The notes below the pieces were generated by a model. It worked only from the letters and a program-made list of their open reading frames with translations. It was not told the origin of the DNA and ran no database searches. A stretch of 64,000 nt of DNA from Bacillus altitudinis 41KF2b (GTDB lineage Bacteria > Bacillota > Bacilli > Bacillales > Bacillaceae), in contig NZ_ASJC01000001.1 in NCBI RefSeq assembly GCF_000691145.1, positions 712,828 through 776,827 of the forward strand, written 5' to 3'. Made by a program: the position numbers and the translations under genes. Below are positions 28,923-37,279 of the stretch, piece after piece (position 1 is the stretch's first letter; the number at the start of each line of letters is the position of its first letter).

Positions 28923-29510
28923 ATGATTATGCCAAAAAAAGATCCGAGAATACTTCGTACAAGACAATTGATTGTAGACTCTTTTCTTTCGTTAGCTAGT
29001 GAAAAAGATTTCAACCATATAACGGTACGTGATATCACAGAAAAGGCTACTATTAACCGGGCTACATTTTATGCGCACTTTGACGATAAATTTGATTTGT
29101 TACATTCTACAATCACCAATACATTTACAGACAAATTGAAAAAAAGACTCAATGATCACGATGGATTCAATGAAAAAGTCATTGCAAATATTTTTCTAGC
29201 CATGTGTGATCATCATAAAGAGATAAGCGACCTATGTCCCAAAGGTTATCATTCTTTAGGAACTATTATCGAAAGTAAAATTAAAGAGGAGTTACAGAAA
29301 CTAATAGCTGATCTTATGCTAAAAGGAACAAAAAACATCATCGAATTAGAGGATAAACAAATGGTAACAACCCTATCTACTATGCTAAGTTGGGGGATAT
29401 ACGGAGCTGCATACACATGGAATAAGGATGGAAGACTTATTTCATCAGAGGAGCTAGTGACTAAGACCCTGCCTATCTTTAAAAATGGCATGAGTCAGTA
29501 TTATCTTTAA
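28923..29510 (+). CDS. TetR-family transcriptional regulator
   Basis: A 195-residue regulator with an N-terminal helix-turn-helix (TRQLIVDSFLSLASEKDF, then ITVRDITEKATINRATFYAHFDDK) and a TetR_C_7-like ligand domain. AAAAGGAGAAG precedes the first ATG; a second ATG two codons later is possible. It is divergent from the NAD(P)-binding oxidoreductase gene, which it probably represses. The inducer is unknown, but neighbours suggest a quinone or electrophile. Confidence 0.88.
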   Translation: MIMPKKDPRILRTRQLIVDSFLSLASEKDFNHITVRDITEKATINRATFYAHFDDKFDLLHSTITNTFTDKLKKRLNDHDGFNEKVIANIFLAMCDHHKEISDLCPKGYHSLGTIIESKIKEELQKLIADLMLKGTKNIIELEDKQMVTTLSTMLSWGIYGAAYTWNKDGRLISSEELVTKTLPIFKNGMSQYYL

Positions 29511-29534
29511 TGAAAATGATGTTAACAATCTGCT

Positions 29535-29640
29535 TGAGCCGGCAGTGCTATAAAAAATATTAAAAAAACACAGAAATGGTATGGATTTAAATAATGGTGT
29601 ATTTGGAGGAGTGCAAGAGGTCAATTAGGCAGGCTCGATT
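29535..29640 (+). pseudogene. Short second remnant of the flavoprotein gene
   Basis: A stretch of about 100 bp resembles the decayed flavoprotein gene at 25.4-25.8 kb with large internal deletions. GGCAGTGCTATAAAA recalls the GHSAIN coding region, ACAGAAATGGTATGGATTT matches the TEMIWI region, and GCAAGAGGTCAATTAGG matches the ARGQL region. All three pieces come in the same order. It has no intact frame. Confidence 0.6.
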
Positions 29641-29656
29641 TGTTGTTGCTTAAATG

Positions 29657-29702
29657 ACAAAACTTCTACGACCTTCTCAATAAATTAAATCGGTCGTAGA
29701 AG
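29657..29702 (-). terminator. Terminator of the quinone reductase gene
   Basis: CTTCTACGACC/GGTCGTAGAAG form an 11-bp perfect stem; on the minus strand TTTTG follows. Confidence 0.82.
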
Positions 29703-29728
29703 ATGGCCCTTATTTGTTGTACTGTAAA

Positions 29729-30310
29729 TCAAATATTCTGGGATATTTCTTTTAAGAATTGCTTTCTCTTTTCATCTGTTGTTAAATTCACTCTAGAAAA
29801 ATGAATCCATTTCGTGGATTCATTTTTCAATCCCAAATCTGCTAGCGTTCTGTTAATAAAAACGCTTTGAATGGCATTTCCAGCTTCAGATTCTATATAC
29901 TCTTTATCTGTAGTTGATGTTGAGATCACGGTTGTTTTTTTTATATTTGTTAATAAACCTTTTAAAGTACCAGTATTTTGATCTTCAATGAATGCGAAAC
30001 CGCTTAACATCACTTTATCAATAAATCCTTTTAAAATAGCAGGTAGATCCCACCACCAGACTGGGAATATAAATACCAATTCTGTTGACTGTTTTAATTT
30101 TTCTTGATAATCCTTCACTAATAGATAAGGCGTTTTTCCTTTATGAAAATGCTTTAATTCTTCAGCTGTAAAAACAGGATTAAATCCATCTTTATATAAA
30201 TCGATCACTTGAAACGGTTCTCTCTTTGTTTCTAATTTTTCTGTTATGGAAGTCAAAATGGCATGATTATAACTTCCATCCCAAGGATGTGCATAGACAA
30301 TCGTTTTCAT
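29729..30310 (-). CDS. NAD(P)H quinone oxidoreductase (flavodoxin fold)
   Basis: A 193-residue enzyme of the NQO/KefF/MdaB family. It has an N-terminal YAHPWDGSYNHAI phosphate loop, LVFIFPVWWWDLPAILKGFIDKV (the FMN/quinone pocket) and GFAFIEDQNTGTLKGLL. It reduces quinones by two electrons. It is divergent from an HxlR-family regulator with 123 bp between starts, the usual pairing for diamide/quinone-sensing YodB/HypR-type systems in Bacillus, so induction by quinones or diamide is likely (inferred). Confidence 0.88.
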   Translation of the reverse strand: MKTIVYAHPWDGSYNHAILTSITEKLETKREPFQVIDLYKDGFNPVFTAEELKHFHKGKTPYLLVKDYQEKLKQSTELVFIFPVWWWDLPAILKGFIDKVMLSGFAFIEDQNTGTLKGLLTNIKKTTVISTSTTDKEYIESEAGNAIQSVFINRTLADLGLKNESTKWIHFSRVNLTTDEKRKQFLKEISQNI

Positions 30311-30433
30311 TATTCATTCACCCTTTTTCTGAGTTTTGTATCATTTTTTGATGTACATTCATTTTATTATGTGCTATAACATACTACAAGTACGGTAATC
30401 AAAGTGCGATACTAACCCAAAGGAGAGTATAAA

Positions 30434-30778
30434 ATGAATGAGGAGTCCTTCCAGACGAGAGCTGAGCTAAAAGATACTGGTTTTGGGTATACTTTGTCAT
30501 TAATTGGTGGGAAATATAAAATGCCAGTTCTGTATGCTTTATATTCAAACGATGGTCCTGTTCGCTATAATCAGCTGAAACGTAAGCTCGGAACGATTTC
30601 TTTTAAAACATTAACCAATACACTAAAAGAGCTTGAAGCGGATCACTTAATTCATCGTAAAGAATATCCCCAAGTGCCTCCAAAAGTAGAATATAGTTTA
30701 TCTGAAAAGGGTTTATCACTGATGCCTGTATTAGATGAGATATGTTATTGGGGAGAGGAACAAATGAAAAATAATTAG
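30434..30778 (+). CDS. HxlR-family transcriptional regulator
   Basis: A 114-residue winged-helix regulator with the HxlR core LIGGKYKMPVLYALYSND, RYNQLKRKLGTISFKTLTNTL and the wing KVEYSLSEKG. HxlR proteins YodB, CatR and HypR sense quinones through a conserved N-terminal cysteine. Here the only visible Cys is near the C terminus (DEICYWGEEQM), so a thiol switch of the YodB type is doubtful. AAAGGAGAG precedes the ATG. A hairpin terminator follows. Confidence 0.9.
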   Translation: MNEESFQTRAELKDTGFGYTLSLIGGKYKMPVLYALYSNDGPVRYNQLKRKLGTISFKTLTNTLKELEADHLIHRKEYPQVPPKVEYSLSEKGLSLMPVLDEICYWGEEQMKNN

Positions 30779-30789
30779 GTAGAGTGGAA

Positions 30790-30838
30790 AGAAAGCTACT
30801 ACGGTTTAAACATGCTTTCTAAAGTAGCTTTCTTCTCA
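30790..30838 (+). terminator. Terminator of the HxlR gene
   Basis: GAAAGCTACT and AGTAGCTTTC form a 10-bp perfect stem around a 22-nt loop; a T/C-rich tract follows. Confidence 0.7.
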
Positions 30839-30840
30839 TC

Positions 30841-31152
30841 TTATATCAATCCCATTGGCTCATTTTGTTGATGCGCTAACTCCATTCCTTCTGCCAGATA
30901 GAGAGCGTTCTTCTTATCTAAATCATCATCAGGCCAATTGTGGATCAGTTGACGCAATCTAACTGCAACGGTCTTACAAACATCTGGCATTAAGTAACTA
31001 TCAGAATCCGAAAGATTCAGCAAAGGAATGATGTCATCTGTAAAGTTTTCAAAGGGTATGTCCGCGTCAAATCTCTCCATTTCATCTAAATTCATTTCGC
31101 AAATATTACTCGTGATTGAACCTATAATAGGACAACGAAGCACGCAACGCAC
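30841..31152 (-). CDS. Hypothetical acidic protein
   Basis: An open frame of 103 residues (GTG start) that is acidic and Leu-rich, with stretches FTDDIIPLLNLSDSDSY and ALYLAEGMELAHQQ. No family is recognised. No ribosome binding site precedes the GTG; an internal ATG at 31095 is also weakly supported. It lies 21 bp after the threonine synthase-like gene on the same strand and may be a truncated or fused remnant. Confidence 0.45.
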   Translation of the reverse strand: MRCVLRCPIIGSITSNICEMNLDEMERFDADIPFENFTDDIIPLLNLSDSDSYLMPDVCKTVAVRLRQLIHNWPDDDLDKKNALYLAEGMELAHQQNEPMGLI

Positions 31153-31173
31153 TATTCTACCAGAGTCCTAAGG

Positions 31174-32277
31174 TTATGTTGATTTAATCCCTGCCCCACA
31201 AAGAGGGATGATAATGGTTTCTTCTGATTCCTTTTGATATTTCATGTAGCCAGCAAAATTGATGGCAGATGTCACTTCGACATAAAATCCTTTCTGACTC
31301 AGTTTAGAGCGTGCATGTATAATTTCTTCTTCTTCAATATCAATAAACGTACCATTCGTCTTGTATACAGCTTCTAAAATTTGTTTGGAGCGAGCCGGGG
31401 CAGCAATAGCGATCCCTTCTGCTACAGTCCCTTTATTTGTCACAGGCGTTGCTGATTCCTCCGCATGTTGAAAAGCTTTCACAAGTGGTGCGCAGTTCTT
31501 TGCTTGTACGGCAATAATTTTCGGTATTTTATGAATGAGACCATTTTCGAATAACTCTCTAAAGCCATAATACGCACCGAGCAGCAGAGTGCCGTTTCCA
31601 ACCGGAATAATTAAAGCATCCGGTGCTCCTTTTAGTTGCTCATAGATTTCATAGGCGTATGTTTTTGTACCTTCGAAAAAATAAGGGTTATAGACATGGC
31701 TTGCATAAAAAACGTTTTCTTCGTCTACTGCCTTTTGGGCCGCAGCTGCAATGTCCTCTCGTGTACCATGAATTTCTTTAATCGTTGCTCCGTGGGCTTT
31801 TATTTGAGCGACTTTTTTAGGTGATGTTTGATCACTTAGATAGATGTCACAGGCAATACCACAACGCGCCGCATACGCAGCAATTGCCGTTCCTGCATTC
31901 CCGCTGCTATCAGCAATGACTTTTGTTACCCCTAATTCCTTAGCTTTTGTCATTAACACAGCTGCTCCACGGTCTTTAAATGATAGTGTAGGCATCATAT
32001 AATCAACTTTTACATAAGTGTTTGGTTCATTAGGATCTAGAACGATTAAAAGAGATTGGCCCTCGCCCATTGTCACAGTTTCCCACGTCTTAGAACCTTT
32101 TGGAAATGGCATGGTTTCAACATAACGCCATAATGAATTTGGATAGTGATCCCAAGCTATGACGTCTATTTTCGGGGTATCTTTCACTAGATTGAATACT
32201 CCACCACAATCACATTTCCATAGAGTTGGTGTCATCTCATATTTTTTCCCGCAATCGTTACAACTTAATTGATTCAT
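31174..32277 (-). CDS. Threonine synthase-like PLP enzyme
   Basis: A 367-residue fold-type II PLP enzyme. An N-terminal zinc ribbon (C6, C9, C22, C24) is followed by the PLP-lysine loop PTLSFKDRGA (K101), the substrate loop DSSGNAGTA, the phosphate cup PVGNGTLLLG and the C-terminal PLCGAGIKS. The chromosomal thrC lies elsewhere in Bacillus, so this is a paralogue. The linked RidA gene suggests beta- or gamma-elimination with an enamine intermediate, as in diaminopropionate or serine/threonine lyases (inferred). Confidence 0.82.
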   Translation of the reverse strand: MNQLSCNDCGKKYEMTPTLWKCDCGGVFNLVKDTPKIDVIAWDHYPNSLWRYVETMPFPKGSKTWETVTMGEGQSLLIVLDPNEPNTYVKVDYMMPTLSFKDRGAAVLMTKAKELGVTKVIADSSGNAGTAIAAYAARCGIACDIYLSDQTSPKKVAQIKAHGATIKEIHGTREDIAAAAQKAVDEENVFYASHVYNPYFFEGTKTYAYEIYEQLKGAPDALIIPVGNGTLLLGAYYGFRELFENGLIHKIPKIIAVQAKNCAPLVKAFQHAEESATPVTNKGTVAEGIAIAAPARSKQILEAVYKTNGTFIDIEEEEIIHARSKLSQKGFYVEVTSAINFAGYMKYQKESEETIIIPLCGAGIKST

Positions 32278-32349
32278 TCTTCATCTGCCCCTTTGAATAT
32301 TTTTTTATACAAAATATAATTTTTTATATAGGGTGGTCAAAAAAATATT

Positions 32350-32724
32350 CTAAACATATGCAATGGCATCCATTTCAATTTTGAAACCAAAATGTAATTC
32401 ATTCGTTGGTACAATCGTACGTGCTGGTTTATGTTCACCGAAAAATTCGGTATAAACCGCATCTACTTTGTCCCATAATTCAATATCTGAAATGTATAAT
32501 GTCATGCGCAAAATCTTTTCTTTTTTACTTCCAGCAGCCTCTACAATCATCTCTACATTCTTAAGCGCTTGTAATGTCTCTTTTTCAATGGGGCCGAACT
32601 CTTTTTCTGTCGTTTCAGGATTGATGGCAAATTGTCCCGACACATAGACCGTGTTTTGATGAATGGTTGCGAATGCATAGTGTCCGTTTGATTTTAGATT
32701 TCCTACCTCGAGTACGCTTTCCAT
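32350..32724 (-). CDS. RidA-family enamine/imine deaminase
   Basis: A 124-residue YjgF/RidA-family trimer subunit. Visible are the N-terminal strand HYAFATIHQNTVYVSGQF, the NVEMIVEAAG helix and the signature KPARTIVPTNEL, whose Arg binds the carboxylate of enamine intermediates. RidA hydrolyses 2-aminoacrylate and related products released by PLP lyases. It sits between the YheO-like regulator and the threonine synthase-like enzyme on one strand. Confidence 0.9.
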   Translation of the reverse strand: MESVLEVGNLKSNGHYAFATIHQNTVYVSGQFAINPETTEKEFGPIEKETLQALKNVEMIVEAAGSKKEKILRMTLYISDIELWDKVDAVYTEFFGEHKPARTIVPTNELHFGFKIEMDAIAYV

Positions 32725-32735
32725 TTTGACACTCC

Positions 32736-33386
32736 TTACCTCGATTTATTTTTGATTTCATCCAAATAGCTATAGACGGTTACTTTGGAAATGCCTAACA
32801 TAGATGCGACCTTCTCAACAGATCCTTTCATTAAAAAAATGCCCTTTTCATCCATGAATTTGATTAGTTCAATTTTTTCATGACGTTTCATAACTGGATG
32901 AACACTGTTTTGAATGATTTGTTGAATCAATTGATCTACTATTTCTTCCACATTTTCAAGATCATCATTTGATGTTGTTTCTTTCTCTTGAGCTTCCACG
33001 TGTGTAGTAAGAAAAGTATCCATAAATTGCTGCATTTGATTCAGTGCTTCAACATCAAAATTGATACAGAAAGCACCGATTACTTTTTGCTTTGAATCAC
33101 GTATTAATGAAGTCGAAGAACGAATCGTACGCTTATCTTCTGTTACAAATGTATAACCAGCCAGATAATCTTCTTTAAAATCTTCTGATTGTAATACAGT
33201 CTTGACTAGATGATCAAATGATTGGCCGATTTCTCTTCCTGTCACATGGTTATTTACTGTAAACATGACAGATGCTTGAGGATTCGTTAAATCATGAATC
33301 ACCACTTCACAATTTGGTCCAAACATTTTTGCAGTAGATTTTGCTAAAGGAATATAACTCTCTAATAACTTTTTAATATGTTCCAT
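32736..33386 (-). CDS. YheO-like PAS/HTH transcriptional regulator
   Basis: A 216-residue regulator with an N-terminal YheO-type PAS domain (GPNCEVVIHDLTNPQASV, TGREIG, GAFCINFDVEAL) and a C-terminal DNA-binding helix-turn-helix (KGSVEKVASMLGISKVTVYSYLDEI). The family includes DauR, which controls D-amino-acid catabolism in Pseudomonas. The ATG at 33386 follows GAGG at 9 nt. It heads the RidA/PLP-enzyme group and is probably its regulator, responding to an amino acid (inferred). Confidence 0.85.
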   Translation of the reverse strand: MEHIKKLLESYIPLAKSTAKMFGPNCEVVIHDLTNPQASVMFTVNNHVTGREIGQSFDHLVKTVLQSEDFKEDYLAGYTFVTEDKRTIRSSTSLIRDSKQKVIGAFCINFDVEALNQMQQFMDTFLTTHVEAQEKETTSNDDLENVEEIVDQLIQQIIQNSVHPVMKRHEKIELIKFMDEKGIFLMKGSVEKVASMLGISKVTVYSYLDEIKNKSR

Positions 33387-33646
33387 GCCTAAGCACCTCA
33401 TTTTTTTATTCCACTAGATTATATAATTTTTTATATATAAAAACAATATATAGATTTATTTATATACTATAATGCTCACAAGATCACAAAACGTTTGTTT
33501 CACGATTGTGTTTTAATAAAAGAAACCAATCGCTCACCAGCATATGATACACTCCATTTAGGATGGTTAAAGGTTGTCAAATCATAACAATGATACTTGG
33601 ATCAGTAGATCTCCATTGTTCTCACTCTAAGTTAAGAGGTGTTTCT

Positions 33647-33844
33647 ATGAATAAATTATTGGCCATGTTGATATTAGGATTGAGCTTTAGTGGTGCCGCG
33701 CTCATTCTTTCAGTCCCTTTGTTATTCAAATCCAAACTAGACCAAACTGAGCTGGTGTTTGCTGCTGGATCATTGGGCGCTTTCGCAGTATTTGCTGTCT
33801 CATGCCTAGTTCTTCGAAAACGATTCAAGCGCTTGACTAAGTGA
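33647..33844 (+). CDS. Small membrane protein (65 aa)
   Basis: A 65-residue protein with two hydrophobic segments (about residues 3-24 and 36-56) and a basic tail KRFKRLTK. The ATG at 33647 follows AAGAGGTG and is preferred to an upstream in-frame start at 33563. No family is recognised and the function is unknown. Confidence 0.6.
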   Translation: MNKLLAMLILGLSFSGAALILSVPLLFKSKLDQTELVFAAGSLGAFAVFAVSCLVLRKRFKRLTK

Positions 33845-34052
33845 CATCGTAATGATCACCTATCAGCTTCATAAAGCTCGATAAAATCGTTACCTGATTC
33901 AATCCATCTTTTTGAGGTTTGTTAAGGCGTTTGAACGTTTTAAAATGAAACAAAAATAAGCCATTGATCCAGCATGGCTTATCAAATACACTCATCTATT
34001 GAAATCAAGATAGTGGCGACAAAAACTGATGTTAGAAAGACAATCGTATCCC

Positions 34053-34219
34053 TGGTTTTGGATTTACCGGATATATGGGTTAAACGTAAATATAAATTAT
34101 TATGCATCCATTCAAAGCTTATGATCATAGGAACTCTTGTCACCGAGGGTATTGGAATATTATTTATATTTATAATGGAGTTTGTAATCCTCATACTTTA
34201 GGTCCAATTAATACTTCAT
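34053..34219 (+). pseudogene. Fragment of a second ktrD gene
   Basis: A piece of about 165 bp corresponds to the middle of KtrD (nt 22324-22490). Its translation carries CIHSKLMIIGTLV and IFIMEF, matching SIHSKLMIIGTLI and IFLMEF of the intact protein. It continues in another frame with NPHTLG. Frameshifts lie at both ends and there is no start. It overlaps the end of the convergent multicopper oxidase gene, which may mark a recombination point. Confidence 0.85.
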
Positions 34220-35109
34220 GATGTGTAAACTAAAGTGGTGAACATACCACCAGCTCCATCGGTAAGGTTATTAGAAATATGATGTGAAATATGGCAATGA
34301 AAAGGCCATACACCTGGATTATAGGCTTTAAATAAGACATCCCAAGTTTCACCAGCAGCCACTAATATTGTGTTTTTTAACAATCTATTATGATCAGGAA
34401 TTGGATTACCGTCTGCTTTTTCAACTAAAAATTGATGCCCATGAATATGCATTGGATGATGGTTGATTTGTATCGCTCCTAATCTCAAGCGTACAATATC
34501 ACCATATTTAATTGGCATAGGTGATGTAGAAGGGAAGCATTTTCCATTAATAGTAAACATGTTGAAGTCCATGGCAAAAGGCTTTAAATCATATTGACCT
34601 GGCTCTACTTTTTCCCCTTTTTCTAAACCATCAAGGCTCCATTCCTGCATTAACATTAGATAATCTTTATTAATATGTCTTTCCTTCGGGTCTAGTATGA
34701 CAAAACCTCCTAGTAATCCTAGCATGTCTTGCTTTGCTACATTAACGTGCGAATGATACATATGTGTGCCAGGAGGATTTGTTATCCTAAAATGATAATC
34801 ATAATAATGACCTGGTTCTATTCTAGGAGATGCCTCCACATCTGGGACACCGTCCATCACATTTGGAACATCTAAGCCATGCCAATGAATACTTGTAGAT
34901 TCTGGTAGGTGGTTAATGACTCTTATACTGATGTAGTCATCTGGATATACTTGAATAGTTGGTCCGGGTATACTCCCGTTGTATCCCCACCCTTTAATAA
35001 AAACACCAGGAAGTATTTCTTGACTTACAGGTTCAGCTACTAATTCGAAAAATTTAATACCATTTCTAAAGCTATATTCAAGCGCAGGAATATCTGGTGT
35101 TGTTACCAT
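34216..35109 (-). CDS. Two-domain multicopper oxidase
   Basis: A 297-residue cupredoxin-type oxidase with all four copper-binding segments: HWHG (H75, H77), HSH (H119, H121), HHPMHIH (H218, H221, H223) and HCHISHH (H271, C272, H273, H277). The residue in the axial type 1 position is Leu282 rather than Met, a feature of higher-potential laccases. No signal peptide or Tat motif is present, so it may be cytoplasmic. The length suits a small two-domain oxidase. Substrate unknown; a CotA-like spore role is not indicated. Confidence 0.85.
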   Translation of the reverse strand: MVTTPDIPALEYSFRNGIKFFELVAEPVSQEILPGVFIKGWGYNGSIPGPTIQVYPDDYISIRVINHLPESTSIHWHGLDVPNVMDGVPDVEASPRIEPGHYYDYHFRITNPPGTHMYHSHVNVAKQDMLGLLGGFVILDPKERHINKDYLMLMQEWSLDGLEKGEKVEPGQYDLKPFAMDFNMFTINGKCFPSTSPMPIKYGDIVRLRLGAIQINHHPMHIHGHQFLVEKADGNPIPDHNRLLKNTILVAAGETWDVLFKAYNPGVWPFHCHISHHISNNLTDGAGGMFTTLVYTS

Positions 35110-35301
35110 TTAAACACCTCATTAATAGATTGTTTATACAATGAAGAATAATACATTATATTAAAGGCTGTTTTATTTCATGACCAATTTAAAGGTTGTG
35201 ACGCTGTTTTAGGAAGCAGTATGTATTTCTCTGATAAATTAAAAAGTGTATAAATTTTGGAACCAGACATACTATAAGAAAAAAATGCAGAAGGGATCAT
35301 C

Positions 35302-35895
35302 ATGATGGATGTAACATTAATTTGGAAAACACTTTTAATATTTATTGTCGGAACAATTATCTTAAGAATTGGTGGAAGAAGAACAATTTCTCAAATGACG
35401 ATTCCCCAAACAGTTATGATGGTTGCTATCGGTACCTTATTAATCCAACCCGTCGCTAGTCAGAGCCTTTGGAGTACTTTTGGTATAGCTGGATTATTAG
35501 TGCTTTGTCTAATTATTACTGAACTTATCCAATTAAAATATGACAATGCAGAAACAGTTCTATCTGGTAAGGCTGTATTAGTGATTGAAAATGGTGAACT
35601 AATTGAGAGACATTTAAAAAAACTTAGATTACCCGTTGATAAATTAGAAGAACGATTACGACAAGCAGGAATTTCAAATATTAGTGATGTTCAATATGCT
35701 ACATTAGAATCTAACGGGCAATTAGGATATACTTTAAAATCAGAAAAACAGCCTGCCACAAAGGAAGATATTCAAAACCTGATGAACCTTATTCAAAAGG
35801 GACAACTGGTCAATATCAAAAATCCATCAAAAGATCATCTTTTCACTGAAATTTTAAACGAAAATTCAGATGCTGACCTTAAACATTTACAATAG
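35302..35895 (+). CDS. DUF421 membrane protein (second copy)
   Basis: A 197-residue DUF421 protein with three N-terminal membrane helices (LRIGGRRTISQMTIPQTV marks the conserved turn) and the cytoplasmic domain with GKAVLVIENGELIERHLKK and SDVQYATLESNGQLGY. It is only distantly similar to the 20.0 kb copy, so the two are not a recent duplication. AAGGGATCATC precedes the ATG. Function unknown. Confidence 0.83.
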   Translation: MMDVTLIWKTLLIFIVGTIILRIGGRRTISQMTIPQTVMMVAIGTLLIQPVASQSLWSTFGIAGLLVLCLIITELIQLKYDNAETVLSGKAVLVIENGELIERHLKKLRLPVDKLEERLRQAGISNISDVQYATLESNGQLGYTLKSEKQPATKEDIQNLMNLIQKGQLVNIKNPSKDHLFTEILNENSDADLKHLQ

Positions 35896-35907
35896 GCTCT
35901 ACATTAA

Positions 35908-36330
35908 TATATGAATGCGATCATTGGTGTTAACAACAGCATGAAAACCTAACTCTTGGCTTGCCATGTCTGTACAGATGGCTGTCCCCCATTCAGGCGA
36001 ATCCCCGCCCCCGCCGCAAACATAAAATAGTACTGGATAGCCCTCTTCCTTACGAGAAAGAGCCACGTCGTCGTAAAAATGCGTTTAGATATCAAATATT
36101 TAGTGACAAGCGGCTAGTCATGAAGCATTTCGTACACTTCAGGAAACATGTATGTGGTTGGAGTCTTTCCTTCACTGCTATCAGATGGATAGTACATAAA
36201 TGCGGTCAGTTCTCTTTTGGATTGATCTGATGCCGTTTACTCAAAATCCATCTGGATTCCTATGTAGCTCCGATTGGTTCTGGAAATGTGTCAAACTTTT
36301 TCATTCTTTTATGCCCCTTTCATCATGAAA
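35908..36330 (-). pseudogene. Decayed alpha/beta-hydrolase gene
   Basis: On the minus strand, fragments in shifting frames make parts of one protein: KFDTFPEPIGAT, then ELTAFMYYPSDSSEGKTPT and TYMFPEVYEML, then a stop, then EGYPVLFYVCGGGGDSPEW and AICTDMASQELGF. The order (N-terminal strand, YYPSD, PVLxYxxGGGG oxyanion turn) recalls PAF-acetylhydrolase-like alpha/beta hydrolases. The nucleophile region and C terminus are missing. It fills the gap between the DUF421 and pentapeptide genes. Confidence 0.55.
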
Positions 36331-36468
36331 ATGAATATCGGTTCTTTGCTGACTGAGTATCGTATTGTGATATAATTTTGAGTCAAAGACAAGAGCTGAT
36401 AGAAAATGAACTGGCTGAATGGACATCATGATGGTGAAAAATTCTGAAGAAATGATAGGGTGATAGCG

Positions 36469-37236
36469 ATGAGAAGACTTGAGTCTGGTATATCAGTAGA
36501 CAACGAAACATTTTCTGATGTTGCCAGGTATGAAAACGAAACAATCAGCAGAACAACAATTATCAACTCAAATGTCCGTTCTCCTATATTTTGGAGCTGT
36601 CACTTGGATCATCTTGTATTTGATACGTGTGATCTGACGAATGCGAGATTTTTTGCCGATAGTACGATTGATCATTGTACTTTTAGTCATTCAGACTTGC
36701 GCTCTGTGGGCATTGGCAAAAACGAAGCTGTCTTCACCAATTGCGAATTTTCTTCCTGCGATATGAGAGGAATGACATTGGAGAATGCTACGTTTATCGA
36801 TTGTACTTTCTCTAATTGTAGATTCAATGACCGTGTTTTACAGGCAGCGAACATCGTCAATTGTACCTTTGCTGGTAAGCTAATAGATATAACGTTTGAG
36901 GGAAATGGCAAACAAAAGCTGATCGCCAATTTTGAAAACTGCACCCTTGATGGTGTTCGTTTTATAGGCTGTGACCTAGCGGCATGTATTCCGCCAGCAT
37001 CCAAAAACCATTTATATGTTGAACATGTATCTGCACGTGTGAAAAAGGCCTTAGAGAAGATAGATGATGATCCTACTCTGTCTGATCATGATCGGAAAAT
37101 ACTAGTGCGGAGTCTGCGGAAGCTTGAACAAATGGAACAGTATATTTTTAACACGAAATATATGGAGAACATACATGGGGCCGCTTTTGTTGAACGCTTT
37201 TTCAGTCATCTTGGATGTAGCAAGGATCACATGTAA
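36469..37236 (+). CDS. Pentapeptide-repeat-like protein
   Basis: A 255-residue protein whose residues about 20-165 are pentapeptide-like repeats forming a right-handed beta helix (CDLTNARFFADSTIDHCTF, then CDMRGMTLENATF), unusually rich in Cys. A helical C-terminal region (RVKKALEKIDDDPTLSDHDRK) follows. It is not the Qnr type, which lacks this tail, and no function can be assigned. The ATG at 36469 follows AGGGTGAT; GTG at 36460 is less likely. A hairpin overlaps its end. Confidence 0.8.
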   Translation: MRRLESGISVDNETFSDVARYENETISRTTIINSNVRSPIFWSCHLDHLVFDTCDLTNARFFADSTIDHCTFSHSDLRSVGIGKNEAVFTNCEFSSCDMRGMTLENATFIDCTFSNCRFNDRVLQAANIVNCTFAGKLIDITFEGNGKQKLIANFENCTLDGVRFIGCDLAACIPPASKNHLYVEHVSARVKKALEKIDDDPTLSDHDRKILVRSLRKLEQMEQYIFNTKYMENIHGAAFVERFFSHLGCSKDHM

Positions 37237-37258
37237 CGTTTGCTACATCTCTTTTCCT
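37214..37258 (+). terminator. Terminator of the pentapeptide gene
   Basis: GATGTAGCAA and TTGCTACATC form a 10-bp stem that overlaps the last codons, followed by TCTTTTCC. Confidence 0.65.
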
Positions 37259-37279
37259 ATTTTATCTTTATGTGGTACA

